A stretch of DNA of 48,683 bases from Clostridia bacterium (lineage in GTDB: Bacteria; Bacillota; Clostridia; Christensenellales; QALW01), in NCBI GenBank assembly GCA_017516345.1, contig JAFXDC010000007.1, positions 1-48,683 on the forward strand. The letters are read 5' to 3'. Positions 1 to 8,740 of the stretch are shown here, one piece after another (the stretch's first letter is position 1; every line of letters starts with the position of its first letter). The notes below the pieces were generated by a model. The model was not told the origin of the DNA and did no database searches. It saw only the letters and a program-made list of their open reading frames with translations. Position numbers and translations under genes: made by a program.

Positions 1-9
1 CACTCTCAA

Positions 10-59
10 ACAACCCCTCAGTCAGCTTCGCTGACAGCTCCCCTTACACAGGGGAGCCT
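10..59. repeat. Single arm of a dispersed palindromic repeat
   Basis: The run from ACAACCCCTCAG to GGGGAGCCT matches, with substitutions, the right arm of the repeat at 38912-38961. Both contain a small GTCAGC/GCTGAC- or GCC/GGC-type hairpin and a CTCCC...GGGAG hairpin. Only one arm lies inside the window, so the element may continue to the left. It lies beyond the 3' end of the first lipoprotein gene. Confidence 0.6.
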
Positions 60-100
60 ACCGCTGCGGCGGGACTCATCATCGGCAAAAGCCTCTTTGG

Positions 101-123
101 AACCACCAGCTTAGCTGGTGGTT
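101..123 (+). terminator. Hairpin, possible terminator of an upstream gene
   Basis: A perfect 10-bp stem (AACCACCAGC / GCTGGTGGTT) with a 3-nt loop is followed by TTTT-like sequence. It could end a plus-strand transcript entering from the left, but no plus-strand gene is visible in the window to prove this. Confidence 0.35.
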
Positions 124-138
124 TTCGGTAACCAATAA

Positions 139-166
139 AAAGCAGGTCGGTTACCCGACCTGCTTT
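139..166 (-). terminator. Rho-independent terminator of the first lipoprotein gene
   Basis: A 12-bp perfect stem (AAAGCAGGTCGG / CCGACCTGCTTT) with a 4-nt loop is followed on the minus strand by TTTTATTGG. It lies 14 bases past the stop codon of the minus-strand solute-binding lipoprotein. Confidence 0.75.
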
Positions 167-179
167 GCTTTCAGGCTTA

Positions 180-1616
180 TTAATTATCTACGTTTACCCT
201 GTATTTGTCTATTTCGTTATTATACGCATCCCTTACCGAAGCGTAGTAGATGGCGGGGGTGGTCTCGCCGCTTAAGAAGGAATCGGTGGCGCCCCACATG
301 TACTGCGCGGTGGTTCTGTTATAAAGCATCATCTTGGAGGGATAGACGTAATCAAGAGACTCGATGGCAAAGTCTACCGATGCCTGGTCACGAAGCCTTG
401 TGCTCAGCTCAGCCTGCATAAGCATAATGCTTTCCTGAGAGCTCATTGCATAAGGAGGACGGAAGAAGATGCTGCAGAATTCAACCGTTCCCTCGGGATT
501 TTCAATGTTATTAAACACGCAATAGGGCATAAACCAGTTCTGAGTGCAAACGTAGCTTTCCGCACCGGGTGCCTTGGGGATGGGGAGAATGCCGAAGAAG
601 TCGTCATCCTCAACCACCTCGTAGAAGGTATCCGCACGGTTAAGATAGGTCATCATCATGGCAGTTTTTCCGTTAAGGAAGAGATTGATCTCATTACCCA
701 TGGAGTTGGGGCGCACAAGACCCTGCTTGGCAAGATCAAGGAAGAAATCCCATGCCTCGATGGATTCGTTCTGCCATCCCGCAAAGCGGTCCACCTGCTC
801 GCCGTCAACCGTCTCGGTCTTGACAAAATCGCCACCGTTTGATGCCATAAGATTGTAAGCAAGACTGTTTTCCTGTGCGGTAATAAGGGCGTATACGTCC
901 TTGTCGGGATCGTTTACGGCAAGGGCGACCTGCTCAAAGTAATCCCACGTCCAATTGCCCTCCTTGGCTGTCTGAACAAGGGTCTCCGCGGAGTATCCCG
1001 CATCGCTTAAAAGTCTCTTGTTATAGAAGGTAAACTGATTAAGGTTTACCATGCTTTCGCCGATAAGACGGGTAACGAAGTAGTAAAGCTCACCGTTGTA
1101 GGTACACATCTGCTCCTGAGCTGAGGTGTCCCAGTATTCGTCATCGTCAAATTTGTAAACGTAGTCGTAATCGCTTAAGGAAATAATGGCGCTTCCGGGT
1201 ATACCGTTCCACATGTAGTGCTCCATCATAAGGTGAGGCCCGCCTGCAAACATCATGTCTGCCATGGGCTCGCCCGCAGCGGCGGAGTTGCAGTAATCGG
1301 TAAACCAGGAGCCGGTCTGGGTAAGGAACTTGATCTGGATGCCAAACTCGGTCTGCATCCTTTTGCCAAGCTCCAAGGAAAGCTGGTCGCGCGCCGTGGC
1401 AGAGGTGAAGACACCTTCAAGGCCGCAATCCTCAGCAAGATAGTAATAGAAAAGCTTGTAAGTGTCTCCGGGCTTCATATATTTGGCCTCAAAGGCCTCG
1501 CTGGGTGCGGGAGTGGGTGTGCCACCCTCGGTAGGCGTCGTTATGGGATCGGAGCAGGAGCATAATCCCAACATCAGAACGACAAGTAATAAGGGAATAA
1601 GTATTTTTTTGATCAA
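180..1616 (-). CDS. Extracellular solute-binding lipoprotein (family 1-like), orphan
   Basis: This is a 478-residue secreted lipoprotein. It has a short basic N-terminus, a hydrophobic core and a lipobox LCSC with the lipidated Cys at residue 21, then a Thr/Pro-rich linker. The mature part resembles carbohydrate ABC-transporter binding proteins: aromatic-rich, with a KEGNWTWDYF segment typical of family 1 binding proteins. It is clearly paralogous to the protein at 3907-5343 (same length; shared DYDYVYKFDD, FGILPIPKAPGAESYV-like and YAMSS blocks). The start codon is TTG, chosen because GGAGGTGAT sits 8 bases upstream and no ATG fits. No permease or ATPase gene is adjacent, so the ligand and the transporter are unknown. 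Transport or sensing are both possible. Confidence 0.85.
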   Translation of the reverse strand: MIKKILIPLLLVVLMLGLCSCSDPITTPTEGGTPTPAPSEAFEAKYMKPGDTYKLFYYYLAEDCGLEGVFTSATARDQLSLELGKRMQTEFGIQIKFLTQTGSWFTDYCNSAAAGEPMADMMFAGGPHLMMEHYMWNGIPGSAIISLSDYDYVYKFDDDEYWDTSAQEQMCTYNGELYYFVTRLIGESMVNLNQFTFYNKRLLSDAGYSAETLVQTAKEGNWTWDYFEQVALAVNDPDKDVYALITAQENSLAYNLMASNGGDFVKTETVDGEQVDRFAGWQNESIEAWDFFLDLAKQGLVRPNSMGNEINLFLNGKTAMMMTYLNRADTFYEVVEDDDFFGILPIPKAPGAESYVCTQNWFMPYCVFNNIENPEGTVEFCSIFFRPPYAMSSQESIMLMQAELSTRLRDQASVDFAIESLDYVYPSKMMLYNRTTAQYMWGATDSFLSGETTPAIYYASVRDAYNNEIDKYRVNVDN

Positions 1617-1645
1617 TCAGATCACCTCCATATATTTTCATTTTA

Positions 1646-1674
1646 ATCATAGCAAAAAACGGCCATTAATTCAA
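1646..1674 (-). promoter_or_regulatory. Sigma-A promoter for the first lipoprotein gene
   Basis: On the minus strand TTGAAT and TATGAT are separated by exactly 17 bases, about 30 bases upstream of the TTG start and its GGAGG site. Confidence 0.55.
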
Positions 1675-1810
1675 TAGGACAAAATTCACAAAATGTAGCA
1701 CAATATTGTACATTTGCATCAAAATTTTTCACATTATATTTCAAGCACGGGAATTTTTCCTGAATATTTATGAAAATATAATTATATGCTCAAAACTGCA
1801 AGGTTGGATA

Positions 1811-1839
1811 TTGCAAAATTGCCGCGAAGATGATACAAT
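1811..1839 (+). promoter_or_regulatory. Possible sigma-A promoter for hprK
   Basis: TTGCAA, a 17-base spacer and TACAAT lie about 60 bases upstream of the hprK start. A second TATAAT at 1851-1856 lacks a good -35 box. The choice between them is uncertain. Confidence 0.4.
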
Positions 1840-1896
1840 AGTATATAAGGTATAATATATAAATTATGAGGCTCACATCCAAATAAGGAGGTTTGT

Positions 1897-2808
1897 ATGG
1901 CAAAGATATCTATTGAAGAATTTAAAAGGGAGCTGGATTTTGAATTGCTCGAGGCGTCGGGCAGGGAGGATATAGAGCTTTATACCACAGAGGTTACAAG
2001 ACCGGGTCTTCAGCTTGCGGGCTTCTTTGATTATTTCCCTCATAACAGGGTTCAGGTCTTCGGAAACGTAGAGCGCGCCTATCTTGAGCAAATGGATCCC
2101 CGCGACCAGAAGGTGGCATTTGACAGACTGTTTACCTACGATATCCCCTGTGCCGTGGCAAGCTGTAAATTCAACCCCTCGGATATAATGCTTCAAAGCG
2201 CACGCGAGCACGGCAGAGTGGTGCTTAAGAGCAACAGCCTTGTTACCAGTAAGGTGGAGCACAACCTCATCAACTATTTAAGCGATTTTCTTGCTCCGCA
2301 GATAAGCATGCACGGAGTGCTTATGGACGTTTACGGTGTGGGCGTGCTGATAATGGGACAGTCGGGAATCGGAAAAAGCGAAACCGCACTTGAGCTTATA
2401 AAGCGCGGTCACAGGCTTGTTGCAGACGACGCTGTAATGGTAAAGCGTGTCAACGATAAAAGACTCGTTGGCGAGCCGCCGGCAATGCTCAGGCATCTTA
2501 TGGAGATACGCGGTGTGGGCATAATAAACGTAGAGCATATGTACGGTGTCGGCGCGGTAATTGCCAAAAAGAGTGTGGATATGGTGGTCCAGCTTGACAG
2601 ATGGGATGAAGGCAAGCGGTATGACCGTTTGGGCGACGAAAGCGACGTTGCCAATATTCTTGACGTAGAGGTGCCCAAGCTTCTTATTCCGGTAATGCCG
2701 GGCAGAAATATCGCCATTATAATAGAGGTGGCGGCGAGAAATCAGCGTCTTAAATCAATGGGCATCAGCGCTCTTGATGAGCTCAAAAAACGCGTTGATA
2801 TAATGTGA
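1897..2808 (+). CDS. hprK: HPr kinase/phosphorylase
   Basis: This 303-residue bifunctional enzyme phosphorylates and dephosphorylates Ser46 of the phosphocarrier HPr, the central switch of carbon catabolite control in Firmicutes. The P-loop GQSGIGKSE is at about residues 154-162, and the family signature LMEIRGVGIINV follows at about 201-212. Length and domain order (N-terminal domain about 1-130, C-terminal kinase domain 131-303) are normal. The ATG has an ideal AAGGAGG site 6 bases away. It is followed 33 bases later by a ROK kinase, so the two probably share a transcript, which fits a sugar-sensing and sugar-using locus. Assignment is secure. Confidence 0.96.
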   Translation: MAKISIEEFKRELDFELLEASGREDIELYTTEVTRPGLQLAGFFDYFPHNRVQVFGNVERAYLEQMDPRDQKVAFDRLFTYDIPCAVASCKFNPSDIMLQSAREHGRVVLKSNSLVTSKVEHNLINYLSDFLAPQISMHGVLMDVYGVGVLIMGQSGIGKSETALELIKRGHRLVADDAVMVKRVNDKRLVGEPPAMLRHLMEIRGVGIINVEHMYGVGAVIAKKSVDMVVQLDRWDEGKRYDRLGDESDVANILDVEVPKLLIPVMPGRNIAIIIEVAARNQRLKSMGISALDELKKRVDIM

Positions 2809-2841
2809 TCAATGCTTATTTCATAATTGGAGGAAAACAAA

Positions 2842-3768
2842 GTGTATAAAATAGGAGTGGATCTGGGTGGTACGCATATCGGGGTAGGACTTGTAAAGGA
2901 TAATAAAATACTTAGTACCTATTATACCGATACCCCAAAGGACAGGGACTTTGTTAAAACGGTTAAAGCCATGGCTGATGCCATAAACACGTTGCTTGAG
3001 AAAAATTCCGTCAAGCTCAGTCAATGTGACGGTATCGGAATAGGCTCGCCCGGAGTGGCAGAGGAAAAGACCGGGAATATTGTTTACAGTGCAAACTTTG
3101 GTTGGCATGATGCTCCATTAAGAAGCGAGCTTCAAAGGTATATCGATCTACCTGTGGCGATGGCTAACGATGCCGATGCCGCGGGTTGGGCAGAGTATCT
3201 GTTGGGCGCCGGAAGGGGTAGCCAAAGCTGTATCACCATTACCCTGGGCACGGGTATCGGCGGAGGTATGGTCATAAACGGCAAGCTGTTTTCGGGAGGA
3301 ATGAGTGGCGGCGGAGAGCTTGGTCACGTTACCCTTGTTGCCGACGGCAGAGAGTGCGGATGCGGCAAAAAAGGATGTGCAGAGGCGTATGCCTCAGCAA
3401 CCGCCATGGTAAAGATGGCATCCGAGCAGCTTGCGCAACATCCCGAAAGCATTCTCAATAAGGTGGAACAATTAAACGCCAAGGCGGTGGTAGATGCCTC
3501 AAGACAGGGTGACGAGCTTGCATCAAAGGTGTTTGCAGATTACGTAAACTATCTTGCACACTTAATTGCAAGCATCATTAATCTTATAGCTCCTCAGGTA
3601 ATAGCCCTCGGCGGCGGCGTTGCGGGGGCAGGTGAGTACCTGCTTGAGCCCCTTAACAAAAGGGTGGACCGGCTTATTTTAAATAAAAAACTGCCAAGAG
3701 CAAGGATAGTATGCGCCACCATGGGAAGTGACGCGGGCATTCTTGGTGCTGCTTTGCTTGAGCTCTAG
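2842..3768 (+). CDS. ROK-family glucokinase-like sugar kinase
   Basis: A 308-residue cytoplasmic kinase of the ROK family. The N-terminal phosphate-binding motif VDLGGTHIG is at residues 6-14. The probable catalytic Asp lies in MANDADAAG (D110). A GTGIGGG loop follows, then ELGH and CGCGKKGC, which supply the His/Cys zinc site typical of ROK sugar kinases. GTG is taken as start because GGAGG lies 8 bases before it; an in-frame TTG at 2827 overlaps that site and is less likely. Substrate is probably glucose, but N-acetylmannosamine or another hexose cannot be excluded. It appears cotranscribed with hprK. Confidence 0.9.
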   Translation: MYKIGVDLGGTHIGVGLVKDNKILSTYYTDTPKDRDFVKTVKAMADAINTLLEKNSVKLSQCDGIGIGSPGVAEEKTGNIVYSANFGWHDAPLRSELQRYIDLPVAMANDADAAGWAEYLLGAGRGSQSCITITLGTGIGGGMVINGKLFSGGMSGGGELGHVTLVADGRECGCGKKGCAEAYASATAMVKMASEQLAQHPESILNKVEQLNAKAVVDASRQGDELASKVFADYVNYLAHLIASIINLIAPQVIALGGGVAGAGEYLLEPLNKRVDRLILNKKLPRARIVCATMGSDAGILGAALLEL

Positions 3769-3906
3769 ACCTTCAAACGGGTAAAATCGGGTAAAAATAT
3801 TTTATTAAAGTACGAAATTGCTAGAATTAAAACCAAAAAAGCATATTAAGCCATCGTGATTTTTGTTATTATAAATATAATAGAAAAATTCAGGAAGGAT
3901 ATAAAT

Positions 3907-5343
3907 ATGAAAAGAATAAGCTTGATTTTGGCGGTTATTTTTCTTGCGCTTTCGCTCTGCGCCTGCACTCCGTCAAACACCGAAACTCCGGTTCCCTCAC
4001 CTACGGGCGGCTCGGGCACGGAGGATAAATTCGACCTTGAAACGGTCTATATGAAGCCGGGAGATACGTACAGAATATATATGTATAACCTGGAGAACGA
4101 GGAGACCCCCGAGGAGTACTATGTTCGAGGCCTCTTGCGCGATCAGCTCGATCTTGCGGATGCTCAGTATATACAGAAAACCTATGGAGTAACCATCAAG
4201 TATACCCCGTGGAAGGGCTCGTGGTTCACCGAGTACTGCGGAGCCGCCGCTTCGGGAGAGCCTCTTGCGGAGATGCTCTACACCGTCGGACCCCATACTC
4301 TCGGTCAGCTTTATATGTGGGACGGAATGGCGGGAAGCGCTATGCTCCCCATTTCGGATTACGACTATGTATATAAGTTTGATGATAGAGAGTACTGGGA
4401 CGTTGATGCTCAGAATGCCGTCTGCTATTACGGCGGTAAGCTGTATTACGTTATCCCCAGACTTATCGGAGATAACATGGTAAACCTTCATCAGTATACC
4501 TTCTATAATAAGAAGTACCTTTCTGCTGCAGGATATTCACCCGAGAGCCTTGTAAAGACCGCTAAGGAGGGTAATTGGACCTGGGATTACTTCAGACAGG
4601 TAGCCATGGCGGTAAATGACCCCGACAAGCAGGTGTACGCTCTTCTTACCGGGCAGGAAAACAGCCTTGTGTATAACCTTATGTTTTCAAACGGCGGCGA
4701 CTACGTTAAAAAGGAAACGGTAAACGGTCTTGAGGTGGATCGCTTCTCTGCCCATCAGAACGAATCTTTGGAGGCTTGGAGCTTCTATCTGGACCTTGAG
4801 AAGAACAATCTTGTAATGCCCAAGAGCATGGGTGGCGAGGATATCTGGTTCAGAAACGGTAAGGCAGCTATGATGCTTACCCATCTTAACAGAAGTGATA
4901 CTTATAGTAATTACCCCGAGCTCGAGTTCGGTATTCTGCCTATACCCAAGGCACCCGGCGCGGAAAGCTACGTAAGCGGACTTAACTGGTTTATGCCCTA
5001 CGGCATCTTTAAGAATATCAAAAACCCCGAGGGCGTGGTGCAGTTTATGAGCCTTTATTTCAGACCCGCATATGCAATGAGCTCCGAGGAGAATCTCATG
5101 CTGTTAGAGTCTGAGCTTTCGGTAAGGCTTCAGGATGAGGATTCCGTTCAGTTTGCGATAGATGCGCTTGATTATACCTATCCCTCCAATATGCTTATCT
5201 ATCAGAATACTTGCGCAGAATACATGTGGTATGCATCGGAGTCCTTCGTAAAGGGAGAGACCACTCCCGACGTTTACTTTGCATCGGTTGCCGATGCAGT
5301 CAATGCCAAAATAGATATCTATAACGGCTTGGCGGATTATTAA
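3907..5343 (+). CDS. Extracellular solute-binding lipoprotein (family 1-like), paralog
   Basis: 478-residue lipoprotein with signal peptide and lipobox LCAC (lipidated Cys at residue 20), followed by a Ser/Thr/Pro/Gly linker. It is a full-length paralog of the product at 180-1616, with matching aromatic-rich blocks along the whole length. ATG 3907 is chosen because AGGAAGG lies 6-12 bases upstream; the longer in-frame version would place the signal peptide internally. A TATAAT sits at 3876-3881 with only a weak -35. As with its paralog, no ABC permease is nearby. The two genes lie on either side of hprK and the ROK kinase, which suggests a carbohydrate ligand, but this is inference. Confidence 0.88.
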   Translation: MKRISLILAVIFLALSLCACTPSNTETPVPSPTGGSGTEDKFDLETVYMKPGDTYRIYMYNLENEETPEEYYVRGLLRDQLDLADAQYIQKTYGVTIKYTPWKGSWFTEYCGAAASGEPLAEMLYTVGPHTLGQLYMWDGMAGSAMLPISDYDYVYKFDDREYWDVDAQNAVCYYGGKLYYVIPRLIGDNMVNLHQYTFYNKKYLSAAGYSPESLVKTAKEGNWTWDYFRQVAMAVNDPDKQVYALLTGQENSLVYNLMFSNGGDYVKKETVNGLEVDRFSAHQNESLEAWSFYLDLEKNNLVMPKSMGGEDIWFRNGKAAMMLTHLNRSDTYSNYPELEFGILPIPKAPGAESYVSGLNWFMPYGIFKNIKNPEGVVQFMSLYFRPAYAMSSEENLMLLESELSVRLQDEDSVQFAIDALDYTYPSNMLIYQNTCAEYMWYASESFVKGETTPDVYFASVADAVNAKIDIYNGLADY

Positions 5344-5359
5344 GAGTTAAATACGGTAA

Positions 5360-5390
5360 AGATCGGAAGCAAGCCTTCCGATCTTTTTTT
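5360..5390 (+). terminator. Rho-independent terminator after the second lipoprotein gene
   Basis: A 10-bp perfect stem (AGATCGGAAG / CTTCCGATCT) with a 5-nt loop runs into seven T residues. It starts 16 bases after the stop codon and separates this gene from the convergent ZIP gene. Confidence 0.85.
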
Positions 5391-5413
5391 ATGCTCGTTT
5401 CCTCGGACGAGGA

Positions 5414-6163
5414 CTATCCAAGTGCGACGTCAAGCAGCATCATTATCAAAAATCCCAAAATAGTAAAAAATGAGGATACGGTTCTGCTTATTCCGTGACT
5501 CTCTGGAATGAGCTCGCTTATAACCACATATATCATGGCTCCCGATGCGAAGGAGAGAAAAAAAGGCATTAGCGGCATGCACTGAGCAACAAGAAGAGCG
5601 CCCAGGAAGCCGAATACGGGCTCCACTGCACCGGTAAGCTGCCCGACAAAAAACGCCTTACCTCTTGAATATCCGCCCGAGCAAAGAGGAAGGGATATTG
5701 CACTGCCCTCGGGGAGATTTTGCAGTCCAATGCCCAGTGCAAGCAGGCACGCGCTTGTGGGGTCTCCCGCACCGAATGCCACTCCCACTGCCATGCCCTC
5801 GGGAATGTTGTGAAGTGTCATGGACAGTATAAGAAGAAAGTTGCTTTTTTGTGTCTCTGCGCGACGTTGCATCAGAGCGTCCACAAGATATATCCCTATA
5901 CCCCCAAGGAAAAAACCTGCACCCAGCATAAGCCAGGCCGGCAGACCTTGAGCGTCGGCACTTACCAATGCGGGAGCAAGCAGAGAAAAATACGATGCTG
6001 CAAGCATTACTCCCGATGCAAGGCCGCCCATTGCGCAAAGAAGTCTATCGGTGCTTTTTTTAACAAGAAAAACGGGGGAGGCTCCAAACGCCGTTAATGC
6101 CCATGTAAATAAAGTGGCTATCAGTCCCTGCACGGGGGAAGAAAGCCGTAAAAACCAATTCAT
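5414..6163 (-). CDS. ZIP-family metal (zinc) transporter, GufA-like
   Basis: 249-residue polytopic membrane protein of the ZIP family, which imports Zn(II) or related divalent ions. The two metal-site helices are visible: HNIPEGMAVG in the first and LQNLPEGSAI in the second, about 30 residues later. About eight hydrophobic segments match the family. The cytoplasmic loop (DALMQRRAETQKS) is short and not His-rich. Translation starts at ATG with AAGGTGA upstream. It diverges from an ArsR repressor/HMA/P-type ATPase operon, so metal uptake and efflux are placed back to back. The metal is probably zinc, by context. Confidence 0.88.
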   Translation of the reverse strand: MNWFLRLSSPVQGLIATLFTWALTAFGASPVFLVKKSTDRLLCAMGGLASGVMLAASYFSLLAPALVSADAQGLPAWLMLGAGFFLGGIGIYLVDALMQRRAETQKSNFLLILSMTLHNIPEGMAVGVAFGAGDPTSACLLALGIGLQNLPEGSAISLPLCSGGYSRGKAFFVGQLTGAVEPVFGFLGALLVAQCMPLMPFFLSFASGAMIYVVISELIPESHGISRTVSSFFTILGFLIMMLLDVALG

Positions 6164-6266
6164 ATTATCACCTTGCAGGTCGTAGCTTTTTTTTTAAATA
6201 AAACACCCTGCAGTTGCAAAATATGACGGAATATTTATTTTGGTTACAAAATATATTGATATATAC

Positions 6267-6294
6267 TTGACATTACAATATTAAATGATATAAT
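6267..6294 (+). promoter_or_regulatory. Strong sigma-A promoter of the metal efflux operon
   Basis: A consensus TTGACA at 6267-6272 and TATAAT at 6289-6294 are 16 bases apart. The operator described next begins 3 bases after the -10 box, so a bound repressor would block initiation. Confidence 0.75.
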
Positions 6295-6297
6295 GAA

Positions 6298-6319
6298 CAT
6301 ATGAATAATCGTTCAAATG
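6298..6319 (+). promoter_or_regulatory. ArsR/SmtB-type operator (inverted repeat)
   Basis: CATATGAA-6-TTCAAATG is an 8-6-8 inverted repeat with one mismatched pair, covering the predicted transcription start. The GAA...TTC core is what SmtB/CadC/CzrA-type repressors recognise. The adjacent regulator is the obvious ligand, giving autoregulated, metal-induced expression. Confidence 0.65.
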
Positions 6320-6333
6320 TTGGGAGGAATATC

Positions 6334-6675
6334 ATGGAAAATACACCCTGTAAGCTTCATAAGGATGCGGTGGAGCAAATAAAACAAGCTATGCCGCCCG
6401 AGGATGTTACCACAAGACTTGGGGATTTTTATAAGATCTTCGGCGATAGCACCAGGATAAAGATACTCTATGTGCTTCTGCAAAGCCAGATGTGCGTTTG
6501 CGATATCTCTGCGGTGCTTGATATGAATCAGTCAGCAATAAGCCATCAATTAAAAATACTAAAGCATTCAAAGCTTGTAAAGTGCCGCAGAGAGGGTAAA
6601 AGCATGATCTACAGTCTTGCAGATAGCCACGTGGAGAGCATAGTAAACCAGGGAATGAAGCATATTTGTGAATAA
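6334..6675 (+). CDS. ArsR/SmtB-family metal-sensing repressor
   Basis: 113-residue winged-helix repressor. The recognition region reads CVCDISAVLDMNQSAISHQL, and the CVCD motif is shared with CadC-type sensors. The C-terminal helix has a D-x-H-x10-H pattern (from DSHVESI to KH), matching the alpha-5 zinc site of CzrA/SmtB. The second ATG (6334) is chosen because GGGAGG lies just upstream; the first ATG at 6301 falls inside the operator. It is the first gene of an operon with an HMA protein and a P1B ATPase. Metal release from DNA would induce efflux. Zn or Cd is the likely signal. Confidence 0.88.
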   Translation: MENTPCKLHKDAVEQIKQAMPPEDVTTRLGDFYKIFGDSTRIKILYVLLQSQMCVCDISAVLDMNQSAISHQLKILKHSKLVKCRREGKSMIYSLADSHVESIVNQGMKHICE

Positions 6676-6699
6676 AATACTAAACCGGCGGAGGAAAAT

Positions 6700-6909
6700 A
6701 TGAAAAGGACGTATACACTTATAGATCTTGACTGTGCGACCTGTGCCGCACTCATGGAGGAGAGCATAAGAAAAATAGAGGGAATAGACAGCGTTTCCAT
6801 AAGCTTTATGACAAGCCGTATGGTCATTGAAGGGCCCGATATCACGGCGTCTCTTTTGAATGAGGTCAGGAAACGCATCAAAAAGGTGAATCCCGACACT
6901 ACATTTTAA
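6700..6909 (+). CDS. Free-standing HMA (heavy-metal-associated) domain protein
   Basis: A 69-residue single HMA domain, ferredoxin-like fold, with the metal motif DLDCATC (Cys12 and Cys15). An acidic residue just before the CxxC is typical of Zn/Cd-type HMA domains of ZntA-like pumps rather than copper chaperones. A GGAGG site precedes the ATG. It sits 24 bases after the repressor and 18 bases before the ATPase, which itself lacks an N-terminal HMA domain. It probably acts as a detached metal-binding domain delivering ion to, or regulating, the pump. Confidence 0.85.
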   Translation: MKRTYTLIDLDCATCAALMEESIRKIEGIDSVSISFMTSRMVIEGPDITASLLNEVRKRIKKVNPDTTF

Positions 6910-6927
6910 TTTTCTTGGAGAGCGTAA

Positions 6928-8736
6928 ATGAAAAAACATCAAAAAACCCTACTAAGGATAATAATATCCCTTGTGCTTTTCACAGCGGGCTTGCTTGCGC
7001 CGCTAAGCGGCCATTGGAGGCTTATTTTATTTGTTCCGGCATATCTTACCGTAGGATACGACATCATAATTAAGGCCGCCGGCAATATAGTGCGCGGTAG
7101 CGTAATGGATGAAAATTTCCTTATGACCGTGGCAACCGTCGGCGCTTTTTTACTTGGTGAGTACGCCGAGGGCGTAGCCGTTATGCTGTTTTATCAGATA
7201 GGTGAGGGTTTTAATCACTATGCGGTGGAACGGTCAAGAAAAAGCATATCAGCTCTGCTTTCCCTAAGACCTGATTTTGCCCGTGTGCAACTTCCCGACG
7301 GCTCCACGCAGGAGCGGGATCCTTACGATGTAAGGGTGGGGGATATAATACTTGTTAAGGTAGGAGAGCGTGTACCTCTTGACGGTGAACTGGTAAGCGG
7401 CAAATGCGTGCTTGACACCTCCGCCCTTACCGGAGAGAGCATGCCCCGCGAGGTGGAGAGGGAGGTCTTAAGCGGCAGTATAAATCTTGATAGCGTTATC
7501 ACCCTGAGGGTGACGGGGGATTTTGAATCAAGCACGGTCAACCGTATACTGGAGATGGTGGAGAGCGCAAGCAATAAAAAGGCCAAGGCGGAGAATTTTA
7601 TAACAAAATTTGCCCGCTTTTATACCCCCATAGTGGTGTTTTCTGCGTTGGCACTTGCAGTAATTCCGAGCATAATAACCGGTCAGTGGACGGTTTGGAT
7701 ACAAAGAGCACTCGTTTTCCTGGTGGTATCATGCCCGTGCGCACTTGTAATAAGCGTGCCCCTTACCTTCTTTTCGGGCATCGGCGCATTTGCAAAAGCG
7801 GGGGTCATGGTAAAGGGCGGAAGCTCCTTTGACGTGCTGTCAAAAATACAGACCGTGGCACTTGACAAGACCGGCACCGTCACCAAGGGACGCTTTGATA
7901 TCGTTGATGCGGTGGGCATTACGGTTGATAAGCAGGAGCTTATATCCCTTGCGGCAAGTGCTGAGTACTACTCCACACACCCTATAGCGCGCTGCATCGT
8001 GGGAGCGGCAGAGCGTGCGACACCGCCTGAGAGCAATACCGAGCATGCGGGCGGCGGATGCGTTGCAACGGTAAAGGGCAAGGAGGTGGCGGTGGGCTCA
8101 TCAAGGCTTATGGCATCTCTCGGGGTTAACGCTGAGGGTGCGCGAGGAAGAATATTTGTAAGTGTTGATAAAGAGCTTGCGGGATATATCGATATAGCCG
8201 ATACCGTTAAGGAGGATAGCGTCAGGGCGATAGCCGAGCTTAACAAAATGGGTATAAGCACGGTGATGCTCACAGGTGATACCGAGGCGGTAGCTCAGGA
8301 TATAGCACAAAAGGTGGGCATAAAAAACCACTATAGCTCTCTTTTGCCCGATGAGAAGGTGGAAAGGATCGAGCAACTGCTTTCCGAGGGAAAATGCGCC
8401 TTCGTCGGAGACGGCATAAATGATGCCCCCGTGCTTGCAAGAGCCGACGTGGGTATATCAATGGGTAAAATAGGAAGTGATGCCGCAATAGAGGCGGCGG
8501 ATATCATCATCATGAACGATAGCCTTACCAAAATACCGCTTGCCATCAGACTGGCAAAAAGAATAATGAGGATATGCTCGCAGAATATCGTATTTTCCTT
8601 GGTAATAAAGATCGGAGTTCTTGTTCTTGGAGCGCTTGGATACGCCAATATGTGGCTTGCTGTATTTGCTGACGTGGGAGTATCGGTGCTCGCTGTGCTG
8701 AACGCTATGCGCGCAATGATCTGGAAGGAAAAATAA
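6928..8736 (+). CDS. zntA: P1B-type heavy-metal (Zn/Cd/Pb) translocating ATPase
   Basis: 602-residue metal-efflux ATPase. Visible motifs: TGES (168-171) in the actuator domain, the transmembrane metal site CPC (269-271), the phosphorylation site DKTGT (Asp313), the HP motif (STHPIAR, about 351), TGD and GDGINDAP. In the final helix FADVGVSVL carries the Asp typical of Zn/Cd/Pb pumps (P1B-2). It has no N-terminal HMA domain, starting almost directly with transmembrane helices, and the HMA function is encoded by the gene just upstream. It ends at a strong terminator. Metal specificity is inferred from the CPC and last-helix Asp; the symbol denotes this subgroup. Confidence 0.92.
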   Translation: MKKHQKTLLRIIISLVLFTAGLLAPLSGHWRLILFVPAYLTVGYDIIIKAAGNIVRGSVMDENFLMTVATVGAFLLGEYAEGVAVMLFYQIGEGFNHYAVERSRKSISALLSLRPDFARVQLPDGSTQERDPYDVRVGDIILVKVGERVPLDGELVSGKCVLDTSALTGESMPREVEREVLSGSINLDSVITLRVTGDFESSTVNRILEMVESASNKKAKAENFITKFARFYTPIVVFSALALAVIPSIITGQWTVWIQRALVFLVVSCPCALVISVPLTFFSGIGAFAKAGVMVKGGSSFDVLSKIQTVALDKTGTVTKGRFDIVDAVGITVDKQELISLAASAEYYSTHPIARCIVGAAERATPPESNTEHAGGGCVATVKGKEVAVGSSRLMASLGVNAEGARGRIFVSVDKELAGYIDIADTVKEDSVRAIAELNKMGISTVMLTGDTEAVAQDIAQKVGIKNHYSSLLPDEKVERIEQLLSEGKCAFVGDGINDAPVLARADVGISMGKIGSDAAIEAADIIIMNDSLTKIPLAIRLAKRIMRICSQNIVFSLVIKIGVLVLGALGYANMWLAVFADVGVSVLAVLNAMRAMIWKEK

Positions 8737-8740
8737 AAAT

